From contig NC_019703.1 of NCBI RefSeq assembly GCF_000317045.1, forward strand, positions 3,914,934 to 3,978,933: DNA of 64,000 nt. Direction: 5' to 3'. The translations under genes and the position numbers were made by a program. The DNA is from Geitlerinema sp. PCC 7407 (GTDB lineage: Bacteria > Cyanobacteriota > Cyanobacteriia > PCC-7407). Below are positions 36,471 through 44,302 of this stretch, piece by piece; position 1 is the stretch's first letter, and every line of letters begins with the position of its first letter. The notes below the pieces were generated by a model that saw nothing but the letters and a program-made list of their open reading frames with translations, made no database searches and was not told the origin of the DNA.

Positions 36471-37229
36471 ATGACAGACTTTCTCTATCCCTATCCTCCG
36501 CTCCTCGCCGGCACCCTCGTGCGCCGCTACAAGCGATTTTTTGCGGAGATTGAGCTCGCGACAGGCGAGCTGATCACAGCTCACTGTCCCAACACAGGCC
36601 CCATGACTGGCCTCTATCTGCCCGGCCATCCAGTGATGGTCTCCCGCAGCACCAACCCCAAGCGCGCCCTCGCCTATACCTGGGAAATGGTGGAAGTCTA
36701 CGACAACGGCCCAACCTGGGTCGGCGTCAACACCGCCTTGCCCAATCGAGTCGTCAAGCAGGCCCTGCTGCAAAAGGCGCTGCCGACCCTGGAGGACTAC
36801 CACGAGGTCCGCAGCGAAGTCGTCTACGGCCTCGACGGCAAAAGTCGGGTGGACTTTGTCCTATATCCCGACGCGACTCCAAATGGCACGGGCGACCCCC
36901 GGCCGGTGTATATCGAAGTGAAAAGTACGACCTGGGTCCAGGGGCCGCTGGCCCTCTTTCCGGATACGGTCACGACGCGCGGCCAAAAGCATCTGCGGGA
37001 GCTGAGCGCGCTGCCGCCCGAAAAGCGAGCCGTGATGCTGTACTTCATCAACCGAGGCGACTGCACTGCTTTTTCGCCGGGCGATCGCGCGGATCCGGTC
37101 TACGGGGATCTGCTGCGGGAAGCGATCGCCGCTGGGGTTGAGGTCTTGCCCTGCCGGTTTGAGGTCAGCCCCGCAGGCGTGCGCTTCCAGGGCCTAGCCG
37201 ATCTAGAGCTGAGGCAGCCCGTGGGCTAG
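36471..37229 (+). CDS. sfsA: SfsA family DNA/RNA nuclease
   Basis: A 252-residue protein of the sugar fermentation stimulation family, whose fold combines an OB domain with a nuclease core. Motifs are HCPNTGPMTGLYLPG (about 33-47), SRVDFVLYPD and YIEVKSTTW with the E-x-K catalytic pair, followed by LFPDTVTTRGQKHLREL. The natural substrate and role remain uncertain in all bacteria. The ATG at 36471 matches the family start. Its last 27 bp overlap the 3' end of the convergent membrane protein gene. Confidence 0.94.
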   Translation: MTDFLYPYPPLLAGTLVRRYKRFFAEIELATGELITAHCPNTGPMTGLYLPGHPVMVSRSTNPKRALAYTWEMVEVYDNGPTWVGVNTALPNRVVKQALLQKALPTLEDYHEVRSEVVYGLDGKSRVDFVLYPDATPNGTGDPRPVYIEVKSTTWVQGPLALFPDTVTTRGQKHLRELSALPPEKRAVMLYFINRGDCTAFSPGDRADPVYGDLLREAIAAGVEVLPCRFEVSPAGVRFQGLADLELRQPVG

Positions 37230-37550
37230 CTTTTGGGGCGATCGCCGAGGCAGATTGAAGGCGATCGCGGCCCCATTGGTCACCAGGCACACCGCCGCGA
37301 GGCCCAGCAGCACAAAGGTCGGCATGCGCACCACGCCCACCACAAACCAGCTCCACACGTGCAGCACCATGATCACGGCTGGCAGCATGGCAAGACTGGC
37401 ATTCGAGATGATTTGCCAGGGCGATCGCCGGAACCACAGCAGCCCCAAGGTGATGGACGTGCCAATCAGGTTTAGGGGCACAAGGGCTGCGCAGATCGCT
37501 AGGCAGTTTTGGCGGGAGAAGTCTCCCAGACAATGAATGAAATTAAGCAT
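37203..37550 (-). CDS. Small membrane protein of unknown function
   Basis: A 115-residue protein with three hydrophobic segments (about 17-37, 47-72 and 77-97) separated by the basic LWFRRSPWQ. Membrane-protein composition over the whole length, and not just a GC-rich frame, argues that it is real. Its last nine codons overlap the end of sfsA on the other strand. No known family is recognised; comparable short proteins occur in cyanobacteria. Confidence 0.6.
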   Translation of the reverse strand: MLNFIHCLGDFSRQNCLAICAALVPLNLIGTSITLGLLWFRRSPWQIISNASLAMLPAVIMVLHVWSWFVVGVVRMPTFVLLGLAAVCLVTNGAAIAFNLPRRSPQKLAHGLPQL

Positions 37551-37669
37551 AGACGAAGCACCAAACCTATTGCCATGCTAAGTCGTCGCAACACTTCCGC
37601 GATCGCAAACTCCGCAAATTATGAAAAATGTAACAATGGGAAAAAGCTAACCGTCGTGGAGACATCGCT

Positions 37670-37777
37670 ATGAGCGACAAGAACTATTCCTGGAAAGGCA
37701 GCCCCAACGCCGGTCTAGTGCTGACGATTTTGGCCCTAGTCAGCGCGATCGCGCTTTTCGCAGCTGGCTTCAACTAG
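37670..37777 (+). CDS. 35-residue single-pass membrane protein
   Basis: ATG at 37670 with GGAG 8 nt upstream. The protein starts MSDKNYSWKGSPNAG and continues as a single hydrophobic helix (LVLTILALVSAIALFAAGF) ending in Asn. The clear ribosome site, polar head and one membrane span are typical of small thylakoid or plasma membrane subunits, but I cannot assign it to a named complex. It is divergent from the membrane protein gene at 37550. Confidence 0.68.
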   Translation: MSDKNYSWKGSPNAGLVLTILALVSAIALFAAGFN

Positions 37778-37884
37778 GGTTTCGAGCCTTGATTGCTGGG
37801 CGTAATTGGGCAACTGATGCCTGCAATTTTCAATCCGATCAGGCTGATTGAAGCCTTAGCAAGCAGTAACTTAATTCTTGTTCT

Positions 37885-37934
37885 CTAACTTTGGCGATCG
37901 CCCGTTTTCTCAACAGTTCGATCGCCAAAGTTAG
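37885..37934. repeat. 16-bp perfect inverted repeat containing HIP1-like cores
   Basis: CTAACTTTGGCGATCG (37885-37900) is perfectly complementary to 37919-37934, with an 18-base spacer. It lies in the 337 bp spacer after the 35-residue gene, which otherwise shows no gene. It may be the terminator of that gene or a small dispersed repeat. There is no clean T run. Confidence 0.7.
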
Positions 37935-38114
37935 AAGCGTCTTTTAGGTTTTTAGCGGCAGTTGAGCAGCTTTAGATCAACGAAACAGAAGCGTCTCATA
38001 GCTTCTCTTCAATCAACTGATTTGCAGCAGTTTGGCATCATCAAGCACGAACTGCTGGTTTTTTGTGGATGTTTTTGGCCGCTACTGGAGAAAGGCTAAA
38101 AACCATCTTTCCGG

Positions 38115-38639
38115 TTAGGCCGGAGATGCCGTCAAAGTTGCCAGCTTTTCGTCAAATTGAGATCGAATCGTCTCAACGCGATCGCGATTGACGCCCAAAT
38201 CAGATTCACCGAGACGAGACGCCGATCGCACTTGAATGGTTTGGGATGCAGGCTCTAGATAGAACTCCACATCATCCACAAACCCCATCAGCGCGCTGGT
38301 AGATTCAGCGTAGAGATAGGGGAACTCAGCGGTCACAATGCGGGTGCGCGGCAGGGAGGCCACCACCGCCTGGAGCTGCGCGAAGGCGACCTCAGCGTCA
38401 GTGCTGTAGGTCAGGGGCGCGATCTGATGCTGGGCGTCGTCAAGCTGGCTCTGAACACAGTTAGGCGTCCCAGGACACGCGGCTAAGTGGCCTGCCTGGA
38501 CTCCCAGCGTGGTCGGCGGCGTGCCCGCGAAGTGGAACAAGCTTTCGCCACGCTGAGACGCGATCGCCCCGAGCAGCGCCACACTCAAGGCGATCGCCAC
38601 CAGCACTACGGGCAGCACAATTTTTAGACGGTTCAACAT
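38115..38639 (-). CDS. DUF1499 family protein
   Basis: A 174-residue protein with an N-terminal membrane anchor or signal (LKIVLPVVLVAIALSVALLGAIA). The conserved DUF1499 segments follow: CPGTPNCVQSQ, LQAVVASLPRTRIVTAEFPYLYAESTSALMGFVDDVEFYLEP and IQVRSASRLGESDLGVNRDRVETIRSQF. The family is widespread in cyanobacteria and proteobacteria; its function is unknown. It stands alone. Confidence 0.88.
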   Translation of the reverse strand: MLNRLKIVLPVVLVAIALSVALLGAIASQRGESLFHFAGTPPTTLGVQAGHLAACPGTPNCVQSQLDDAQHQIAPLTYSTDAEVAFAQLQAVVASLPRTRIVTAEFPYLYAESTSALMGFVDDVEFYLEPASQTIQVRSASRLGESDLGVNRDRVETIRSQFDEKLATLTASPA

Positions 38640-38746
38640 GGGGATAGCGTTTACATTTGTTTACGCATCCCATTATGCCGGGACTCGGCCCCGACCTTTG
38701 GTCTGCCCAGCTACCCCGCCCAGGGGCGATCGCCCTATCTGCTGGC

Positions 38747-39637
38747 CTAGAGGGCTTGCTTTAGGTGCGTCACGAGCTCTGCCAGCTGCGCTTTGCTAAA
38801 CGCCTGCTTCAGCGCTTCTGCTGCCGCCTTGGGCTCACGCTTTACGACCAGCACCGGCACCCCATGGCCATTCATCGAGGCTAGCTGCTGGAGGCTCGGG
38901 CTCGGCATCACTTCCTGGCCCCGACCCACCGCGATAATGTCGCAGGACTGCTTCAGCTCCTTGATGATCACCGGGGCCAGGGTCCGGAAAGAGTGGCGGG
39001 GATTGCCGATGGCCGTTTGGGCGCTCTGCACCACCGCTTGCCAGGCCGGTACAGCCTGACCGATTTCTAGCAGGCGATCGCACTGGCCCACCAGCGCTTG
39101 GCGCACCGCGTCTGACGGCGTCTGCTGAAACAGGCGCAGCATCTCTCGCAGCACCTCAACCACCTGAGGCGCAAAGTCGCTCGGCGGCAGCACGCCCTCG
39201 CCGCCCGTAGGCGCCACGCCCCCAGTTAGGGTATTGAGATAGGTTTGCAGCTCCTCAAAGTTGGGCTCAGCCGCCTGCACAAGCTGGTCAGCCTCTTCCT
39301 CGCGCAGACCATAGGGATCCTGGAGCCGCTCAATCAGCTCTCGCAGCGTATCAAAGCTTTTGAGAAATAGCGATTCTAGACGCTGGTCGACCGAAACCGG
39401 ATATTCTTTGAGGATTTTGAAGCTGTCTTCGAGGCGGTGGGAAGTTTTTTGGATGCTGCCAAATCCCAGCATGGCCGCTCCCCCCTTCACCGAGTGCGCC
39501 GCCCGAAACAGTTCATTCACGCGTTCAGGGTCACCCATTACAGCCTGAAGGTCTAGCAATCCCTTTTCGATGGTGTCTAGGTGCTCCTTGGCCTCTTCGA
39601 TGAAGTAGCCCAAAATTTGCTGCTTTGCGGGATCCAC
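38747..39637 (-). CDS. Hpt (histidine phosphotransfer) domain protein
   Basis: A 296-residue protein. The N-terminal Hpt domain has FIEEAKEHLDTIEKGLLDLQ and the phosphorylatable His in RAAHSVKGGAAMLGF (about residue 45), as in CheA P1 domains. The rest is helical with no kinase or receiver domain; it ends with PVLVVKREPKAAAEALKQAFSKAQLAELVTHLKQAL. It probably shuttles phosphate in a phosphorelay, but no kinase gene is next to it. I chose the GTG at 39637 because AGAGG lies 8 nt upstream; an ATG at 39664 is also possible. Confidence 0.85.
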   Translation of the reverse strand: MDPAKQQILGYFIEEAKEHLDTIEKGLLDLQAVMGDPERVNELFRAAHSVKGGAAMLGFGSIQKTSHRLEDSFKILKEYPVSVDQRLESLFLKSFDTLRELIERLQDPYGLREEEADQLVQAAEPNFEELQTYLNTLTGGVAPTGGEGVLPPSDFAPQVVEVLREMLRLFQQTPSDAVRQALVGQCDRLLEIGQAVPAWQAVVQSAQTAIGNPRHSFRTLAPVIIKELKQSCDIIAVGRGQEVMPSPSLQQLASMNGHGVPVLVVKREPKAAAEALKQAFSKAQLAELVTHLKQAL

Positions 39638-39864
39638 GACGGTGTTCCTCTCACTAGATCGCATCAATCGCAGGACGGTTGCCTCACAGACGCGACGACG
39701 GACCGCCGCCTGAAAACAATGGCAAACGCTAACGGTTTTAGTGTTCCTCAAATCTTTGTAACGGGAACAGGCCGATACAAAAATCCAGGATACACAAAGG
39801 GTACCTGAACGGCTCATCACCCTTAAGGTACCCTCCCATCAAACATCAATTTAGCGCGATCGCC

Positions 39865-41694
39865 CTAGAGTTTGGTGCCGCACTCCGGACAGAAGTTATT
39901 GCTGGAGATGTTCTTGGCTCCGCAGTTGCTGCAATAGACCAGCTCAGCAGCGGCATCCAGCGGGTTGCGCTCTGGCAAGCCGATCATTTGAGCGTTGCTC
40001 TTGCCAGGGGCGACCATTGGGTAGCAGTTCTCGTCGCGGCGCACGCGCACATCCATCAAGACAGGGCCGTCGTGGGTGAGCATTTCGGCGATCGCTCCGG
40101 TCAAGTCCGCCGGATCCTCAACGATCAGGCCCTTGATCCCGTAGGCCTGCGCCAGCACCACAAAGTCCGGCATCCCCACTTCCATGTTGGAAGACGAGTA
40201 GCGCTCGCCGTGGAACGCCTGCTGCCACTGACGCACCATGCCCTGCCAGCCATTGTTCACGATGACCGTCTTCACATTGATGCCGTACTGGGCCAGGGTT
40301 CCCAGCTCCTGCAAGTTCATCTGGAAGCTGGAATCGCCGCTCACACAGATCACCTGTTCCTCTGGGCAGGCCACCTTCGCGCCCATGGCTGCCGGCAAAC
40401 CAAAGCCCATAGTGCCCAGGCCAGCGCTGGAGATCCAGCGGCGGGGACCATTCTTGAGGAACTGGGCCGACCACATCTGGTGCTGACCCACATCCGTCGT
40501 GAAGAAAGCATTGGGGGCTTGGCGGCCCAGCTCGACGATCACCTGCTGGGGCGAGAGGACGTCGGGATACTGGGGCACCTGGAGGGGGTAGTCTTGCCGC
40601 CAGCGATCGATCCGCTCAAGCCATTCGCGGGTCTGCTGGGCATTGGGCGTATCGCCGCGCTCTCGGCTGCGGCGCAGCAGCTCGGTCAGCACTTGGCGCA
40701 CATCCCCCACAATCGGCACTTCGGGCGATCGGTTCTTGCCAACCTCGGCGGGGTCGATGTCGATGTGGATTACCTTCGCTCGAGCCGCAAACTCGTCGAG
40801 CTTGCCGGTTACGCGGTCATCGAAGCGCGCACCCACCGCAATCAGCAGGTCGCATTCGCTGACTGCAAAGTTTGCGTAGGCGGTCCCGTGCATGCCCAGC
40901 ATGCCGAGGCCAAGCTCGTGATTTTCGTCAAAGGAGCCCTTGCCCATCAGGGTCGTGGTGACCGGAATGCGGAAGCGCTCGGCTAGCTCCCGGATTTCGT
41001 CATGGGCACTAGCAGCGATCGCCCCGCCACCGACATAGAGCAGCGGACGCGAGGCTTCTTGAATCAGGTTCAGAGCCTGGTTGACCTGGCGAGGATTGCC
41101 CTTCACCGTCGGCTTGTAGCCCGGCAGACGCACAGAGCCCGGCTCCACCGGCACATAGTCAAATTCTTCAAAACCGACATCCTTGGGGATGTCCACCAGC
41201 ACCGGCCCTGGGCGGCCCGTGCTGGCAATGTGGAAGGCTTCAGCGATGATGCGAGCCATATCGCGGGGATCGCGCACCACGTAGGAGTGCTTCACGATGG
41301 GCAGGGTGATCCCGAAAATATCGGTTTCCTGGAAAGCGTCGCTGCCGATCGCGGTTCGGGGCACCTGACCCGTGATCACCACTAGGGGGATCGAGTCCAT
41401 GTGGGCCGTGGCGATGCCGGTGACCAAGTTGGTCGCGCCGGGACCAGAGGTGCCAAAGCAAACGCCGACTTGGCCGGTGGCCCGTGCATAACCATCCGCA
41501 GCGTGGGCAGCTCCCTGCTCATGGCGTACCAGGATGTGCTTGATGCTTCCCTCGGCCTCTACGCGATACAGCTCATCGTAGATGGGCAGAATTGCGCCAC
41601 CAGGATAACCGAAAATATGCTTGACGCCGTGACGCTTGAGGCTGTCCAAAAGAGCATAAGCCCCAGTCACACGACGAGTCGCTACACTTTGCAT
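39865..41694 (-). CDS. ilvB: Acetolactate synthase large subunit with C-terminal zinc ribbon
   Basis: A 609-residue thiamine-diphosphate enzyme that makes acetolactate for valine, leucine and isoleucine. The catalytic Glu lies in [18 protein letters not shown], and the ThDP/Mg motif runs from [12 protein letters not shown] to [13 protein letters not shown]. The usual family C-terminus is followed by about 25 extra residues with two CxxC pairs (YCSNCGAKN and FCPECGTKL), a zinc-ribbon-like tail. The ATG at 41694 gives the standard start [19 protein letters not shown]; a TTG at 41718 is less likely. The regulatory subunit gene ilvN is not nearby. The 316 bp upstream of the start hold no gene. 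Confidence 0.95.
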   Translation of the reverse strand: MQSVATRRVTGAYALLDSLKRHGVKHIFGYPGGAILPIYDELYRVEAEGSIKHILVRHEQGAAHAADGYARATGQVGVCFGTSGPGATNLVTGIATAHMDSIPLVVITGQVPRTAIGSDAFQETDIFGITLPIVKHSYVVRDPRDMARIIAEAFHIASTGRPGPVLVDIPKDVGFEEFDYVPVEPGSVRLPGYKPTVKGNPRQVNQALNLIQEASRPLLYVGGGAIAASAHDEIRELAERFRIPVTTTLMGKGSFDENHELGLGMLGMHGTAYANFAVSECDLLIAVGARFDDRVTGKLDEFAARAKVIHIDIDPAEVGKNRSPEVPIVGDVRQVLTELLRRSRERGDTPNAQQTREWLERIDRWRQDYPLQVPQYPDVLSPQQVIVELGRQAPNAFFTTDVGQHQMWSAQFLKNGPRRWISSAGLGTMGFGLPAAMGAKVACPEEQVICVSGDSSFQMNLQELGTLAQYGINVKTVIVNNGWQGMVRQWQQAFHGERYSSSNMEVGMPDFVVLAQAYGIKGLIVEDPADLTGAIAEMLTHDGPVLMDVRVRRDENCYPMVAPGKSNAQMIGLPERNPLDAAAELVYCSNCGAKNISSNNFCPECGTKL

Positions 41695-41995
41695 CAGCAC
41701 GGGAGAGACCTCACGCAATCGTCGAACAGGATGGTTATTTGGATCAATTTTCCTAGATTGCTGCCTAGGAAATTGGGGACTTAGATAGAGAAGCGGGCCA
41801 GGTTTTGCGCTGACCTCTCCTCATCCCAGGGTTGCGATCCCAACCCTTTGTTGACTCAGTTTGACGCACGGGAAAGTGCCGAACTTGTTGGTTCTAAGCA
41901 TTTCCCTCATCAACCCTATCAAGCATTGATGGCACTTGCTTTAAGTGCTGACGCTACATCCCGCTGTGAGATGGCAGCGGGCTTTGGTCTAAATT

Positions 41996-42009
41996 CTGTA
42001 ATATTACAG
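41996..42009. promoter_or_regulatory. 14-bp perfect palindrome CTGTAATATTACAG
   Basis: A perfect AT-rich palindrome lies immediately past the stop codon of the MFS gene and about 300 bp upstream of ilvB. It could be an operator, but its distance from ilvB makes that weak. It does not match the NtcA consensus GTA-N8-TAC, because the half-sites are only four bases apart. Confidence 0.35.
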
Positions 42010-42010
42010 T

Positions 42011-43351
42011 TTAATTCTGTTCTGGGTCTGTGTCGAGGCTTCGAGCGACTGGTTTCAGGCTTTGTTGACCTGGGCGATCGCTGGGCAGGCTCTCGAGGCG
42101 CGCAGCTGCTTGGCGGCGATCGCGATTTTTTTGGCTGACCCGGACGCCCAGGAGGGTCACGCTAGCGCTCAGTCCCCACAGCACCTCGCGCAGGCCCAGC
42201 CAGTCGGTGAGGGGACCGGCGATCGCCAAGGGCAGACTCAGGGCAATATTCACCACATTATTTTGGAAGCCCAGCACCTTACCCAGCATGTTTTTGGGAG
42301 TTTCCCGCTGAATCAGCGTCTTCATCGGCACCAAGATCAGGGACCCGCCCACGCCCAGCACCACGCTCAGGATGAGGCCCAGCCACAGCTCCTGCACCAG
42401 GGCAAATAAGCCCAGGACCCCAGCGACCAGCCAGAACCCCATCAGGGACAGCGGCCAATGGCGCAGCCGCTGTCCCTCTCGAGCCAGCAGCGCCGCCCCC
42501 AGCAACATCCCGACCCCCGTCGCCGCCAGCAAAAATCCGGCTTGGCGCGGTTCGAGGCCCACCGCCTGGGCCAGGTTGACGCCCAACACCATGAGCACCG
42601 CCAAAACGGAGTAGAGCACCGCTAGCTGCAGCACGGCTCGGCTAATCAGCGGATTTTGGTCTAGATAACGAATCCCGGTTCGGAGGTCTCGCCAGGGGTT
42701 GACGGTCAGAGGGACTTCGTCTTTGTGAGCCTCCGTGATCGGAATTTGCGCAATACAGCCTGCGGCCAGCAGATAGAGCAGGCAAATCGGAATTTCGCGG
42801 CCCCGGCCTCCCGAAAGGACTTCGGCGGCCCGCAGCAGGGGATCGCCGATGGCAAATCCCACGATCATGGCGCCCAGCATGGTGATCGCGAACAGGGCAT
42901 TGGCCGTCATCAGGCGATCGGGCCGCACCAGCAGCGGCAGGGCGGCCTGCTCCGCTGGCGCGAAGAACTGGGTCGCGGTGGATACCGCAAAGGCGATCAG
43001 CAGCAGCACCCAAAACTGGCCGGGCAGCAGCGGCAGGAGCATGACCAAACCGGCCCGGACCAAGTTGCAGGTCAAGAGCATGGTGCGCTTGGTCCAGCGA
43101 TCGACGAAGATGCCAGCAGAGGAGCCGAAGAGAACAGCGGGCAGGGTGAAGGCCACCATGACCAGAGAGCGCAGAGAATTGGAGAGGTCGGAGTCGCTGT
43201 AGCGCTCTAGCAGGACGATCAGCAGCACGAAAAAGACTTTGTCGGCTACTTGGGACAGGACCTGGCTGGCCCACAGGGACAAAAAGGCGCGGTTGTGCCG
43301 CAGCAGGCCAGGATGATGGGGTGGGTCGTCGGAGGGAGAGTCGGACAACAT
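42011..43351 (-). CDS. MFS transporter (MFS_3-like)
   Basis: A 446-residue transporter with about twelve helices. FVDRWTKRT is the loop between helices 2 and 3, and FFAPAEQAALPLLVRPDRLMTANALF is typical of the MFS_3/enterobactin-exporter-like group. Mid-protein IRYLDQNPLISRAVLQLAVLYSVLAVLMVLGVNLAQ begins the second half. Export of an unknown compound is likely. The frame is open about 100 codons upstream, but that part is Arg/Pro-rich and not membrane-like. The ATG at 43351 gives the sensible start MLSDSPSDDPP. Confidence 0.88.
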   Translation of the reverse strand: MLSDSPSDDPPHHPGLLRHNRAFLSLWASQVLSQVADKVFFVLLIVLLERYSDSDLSNSLRSLVMVAFTLPAVLFGSSAGIFVDRWTKRTMLLTCNLVRAGLVMLLPLLPGQFWVLLLIAFAVSTATQFFAPAEQAALPLLVRPDRLMTANALFAITMLGAMIVGFAIGDPLLRAAEVLSGGRGREIPICLLYLLAAGCIAQIPITEAHKDEVPLTVNPWRDLRTGIRYLDQNPLISRAVLQLAVLYSVLAVLMVLGVNLAQAVGLEPRQAGFLLAATGVGMLLGAALLAREGQRLRHWPLSLMGFWLVAGVLGLFALVQELWLGLILSVVLGVGGSLILVPMKTLIQRETPKNMLGKVLGFQNNVVNIALSLPLAIAGPLTDWLGLREVLWGLSASVTLLGVRVSQKNRDRRQAAARLESLPSDRPGQQSLKPVARSLDTDPEQN

Positions 43352-43415
43352 GATCGGTAAAGGGCTGAGGGTCAGCGGAACAAATCGGTCGTTGGCAATC
43401 GCCAGGAGAGCAGGC

Positions 43416-43979
43416 TCACCGGGGCGCCCCGGGCGATCGCCCGGGTTCGTAGCGATGCCGCAGCACCACGAGAAACTCCAGGGCGGTAGTGGGCGATCGC
43501 GTTTCGCCACCCGGCACCCTCGTGACCTGCCAACCCCGAACCTCAGCGGGCGATCGCCAAAGATCGGCGTGGGAAACCGGCGGATCGGCATAGAAATTTT
43601 CGGAACCTGTGCCCAGCAGCGCCGAGCTCCAGTGCGTAAAGTCATCATGACTCAAGCGATGGATCGGAAACGCACCTCCCAAAGGCATTCCCCAGCCATC
43701 TAGAGCCACAAAGGCCGTCACCGTTCCCCCCATCGCCTGCCAGGCCCACGCCGCGCCCAGACTGCCCACCACCCCCGCACTGTAGCTAAGCCACAGCAGC
43801 GGCTTTTGGGCATCACACCGCTGGGAAAGGGCCGCTAGAATGTGGGCACTCGAGTAGGGCAAGACCTCCGGCCCCAAACACCACAGCTGATCCTCGGGCG
43901 CTAGGCGCGATCGCAGCGCCGCGACAAACGCCTGCGTAGCGCTCAGATCCTGCACTCCCGGACACACCAACACTTGCAC
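43416..43979 (-). CDS. Alpha/beta-hydrolase-like hypothetical protein
   Basis: A 187-residue protein. VLVCPGVQDLSATQAFVAAL at the start and PLLWLSYSAGVVGSLGAAWAWQ, which holds a G/S-x-S-x-G nucleophile-elbow-like SYSAG, suggest an alpha/beta-hydrolase fold. VTAFVALDGWGMPLGGAFPIHRLSHDDFTHW resembles the Asp and His region. Similar proteins occur in cyanobacteria without assigned function. A catalytic triad is plausible but not proven. It is upstream of and co-directional with the MFS gene, 64 bp away. Confidence 0.7.
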   Translation of the reverse strand: MQVLVCPGVQDLSATQAFVAALRSRLAPEDQLWCLGPEVLPYSSAHILAALSQRCDAQKPLLWLSYSAGVVGSLGAAWAWQAMGGTVTAFVALDGWGMPLGGAFPIHRLSHDDFTHWSSALLGTGSENFYADPPVSHADLWRSPAEVRGWQVTRVPGGETRSPTTALEFLVVLRHRYEPGRSPGAPR

Positions 43980-44302
43980 AGCCTTGCTCCTGCTCTCACT
44001 GGACCATGCCAGCGCCGTTTTTGCATCACCCTAGCGCAGGTTTTGCGGCCGGTCACCTTCGTCTTTGTCTGCTAGACCATTACGCAATTTCAGCCAGATT
44101 GCTGTTACCTACTTTATAAATACGTTCAGAATTATTTAAGAAGTATTGACACACACAACTTGGTCCAAATTGACGAGTTGTTTAGCAGGGGAGCCTCGGG
44201 ACCATCCAGAAACGCTTGAAAGGCTCCAAATCTATTTTTTTAAAGAGCTTTTCCCCTTGTTCTTTTGTTGTGCAGGACCCTAGCGAGGTCTTGAGGTTGC
44301 CC
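43980..44302. other. Divergent promoter spacer, no gene seen
   Basis: This 323 bp region lies between the hydrolase-like gene and the second diguanylate cyclase. It has an AT-rich core around 44100-44160, a likely place for the promoters. The open frame of the cyclase extends into it, but without a plausible start. Confidence 0.4.

Noticed and set aside
39988-40986. A 332-codon + strand frame opposite ilvB
   Set aside because: Antisense to a certain acetolactate synthase gene.
41996-42009. Possible NtcA nitrogen-control site
   Set aside because: The half-sites GTA and TAC are four bases apart instead of eight.
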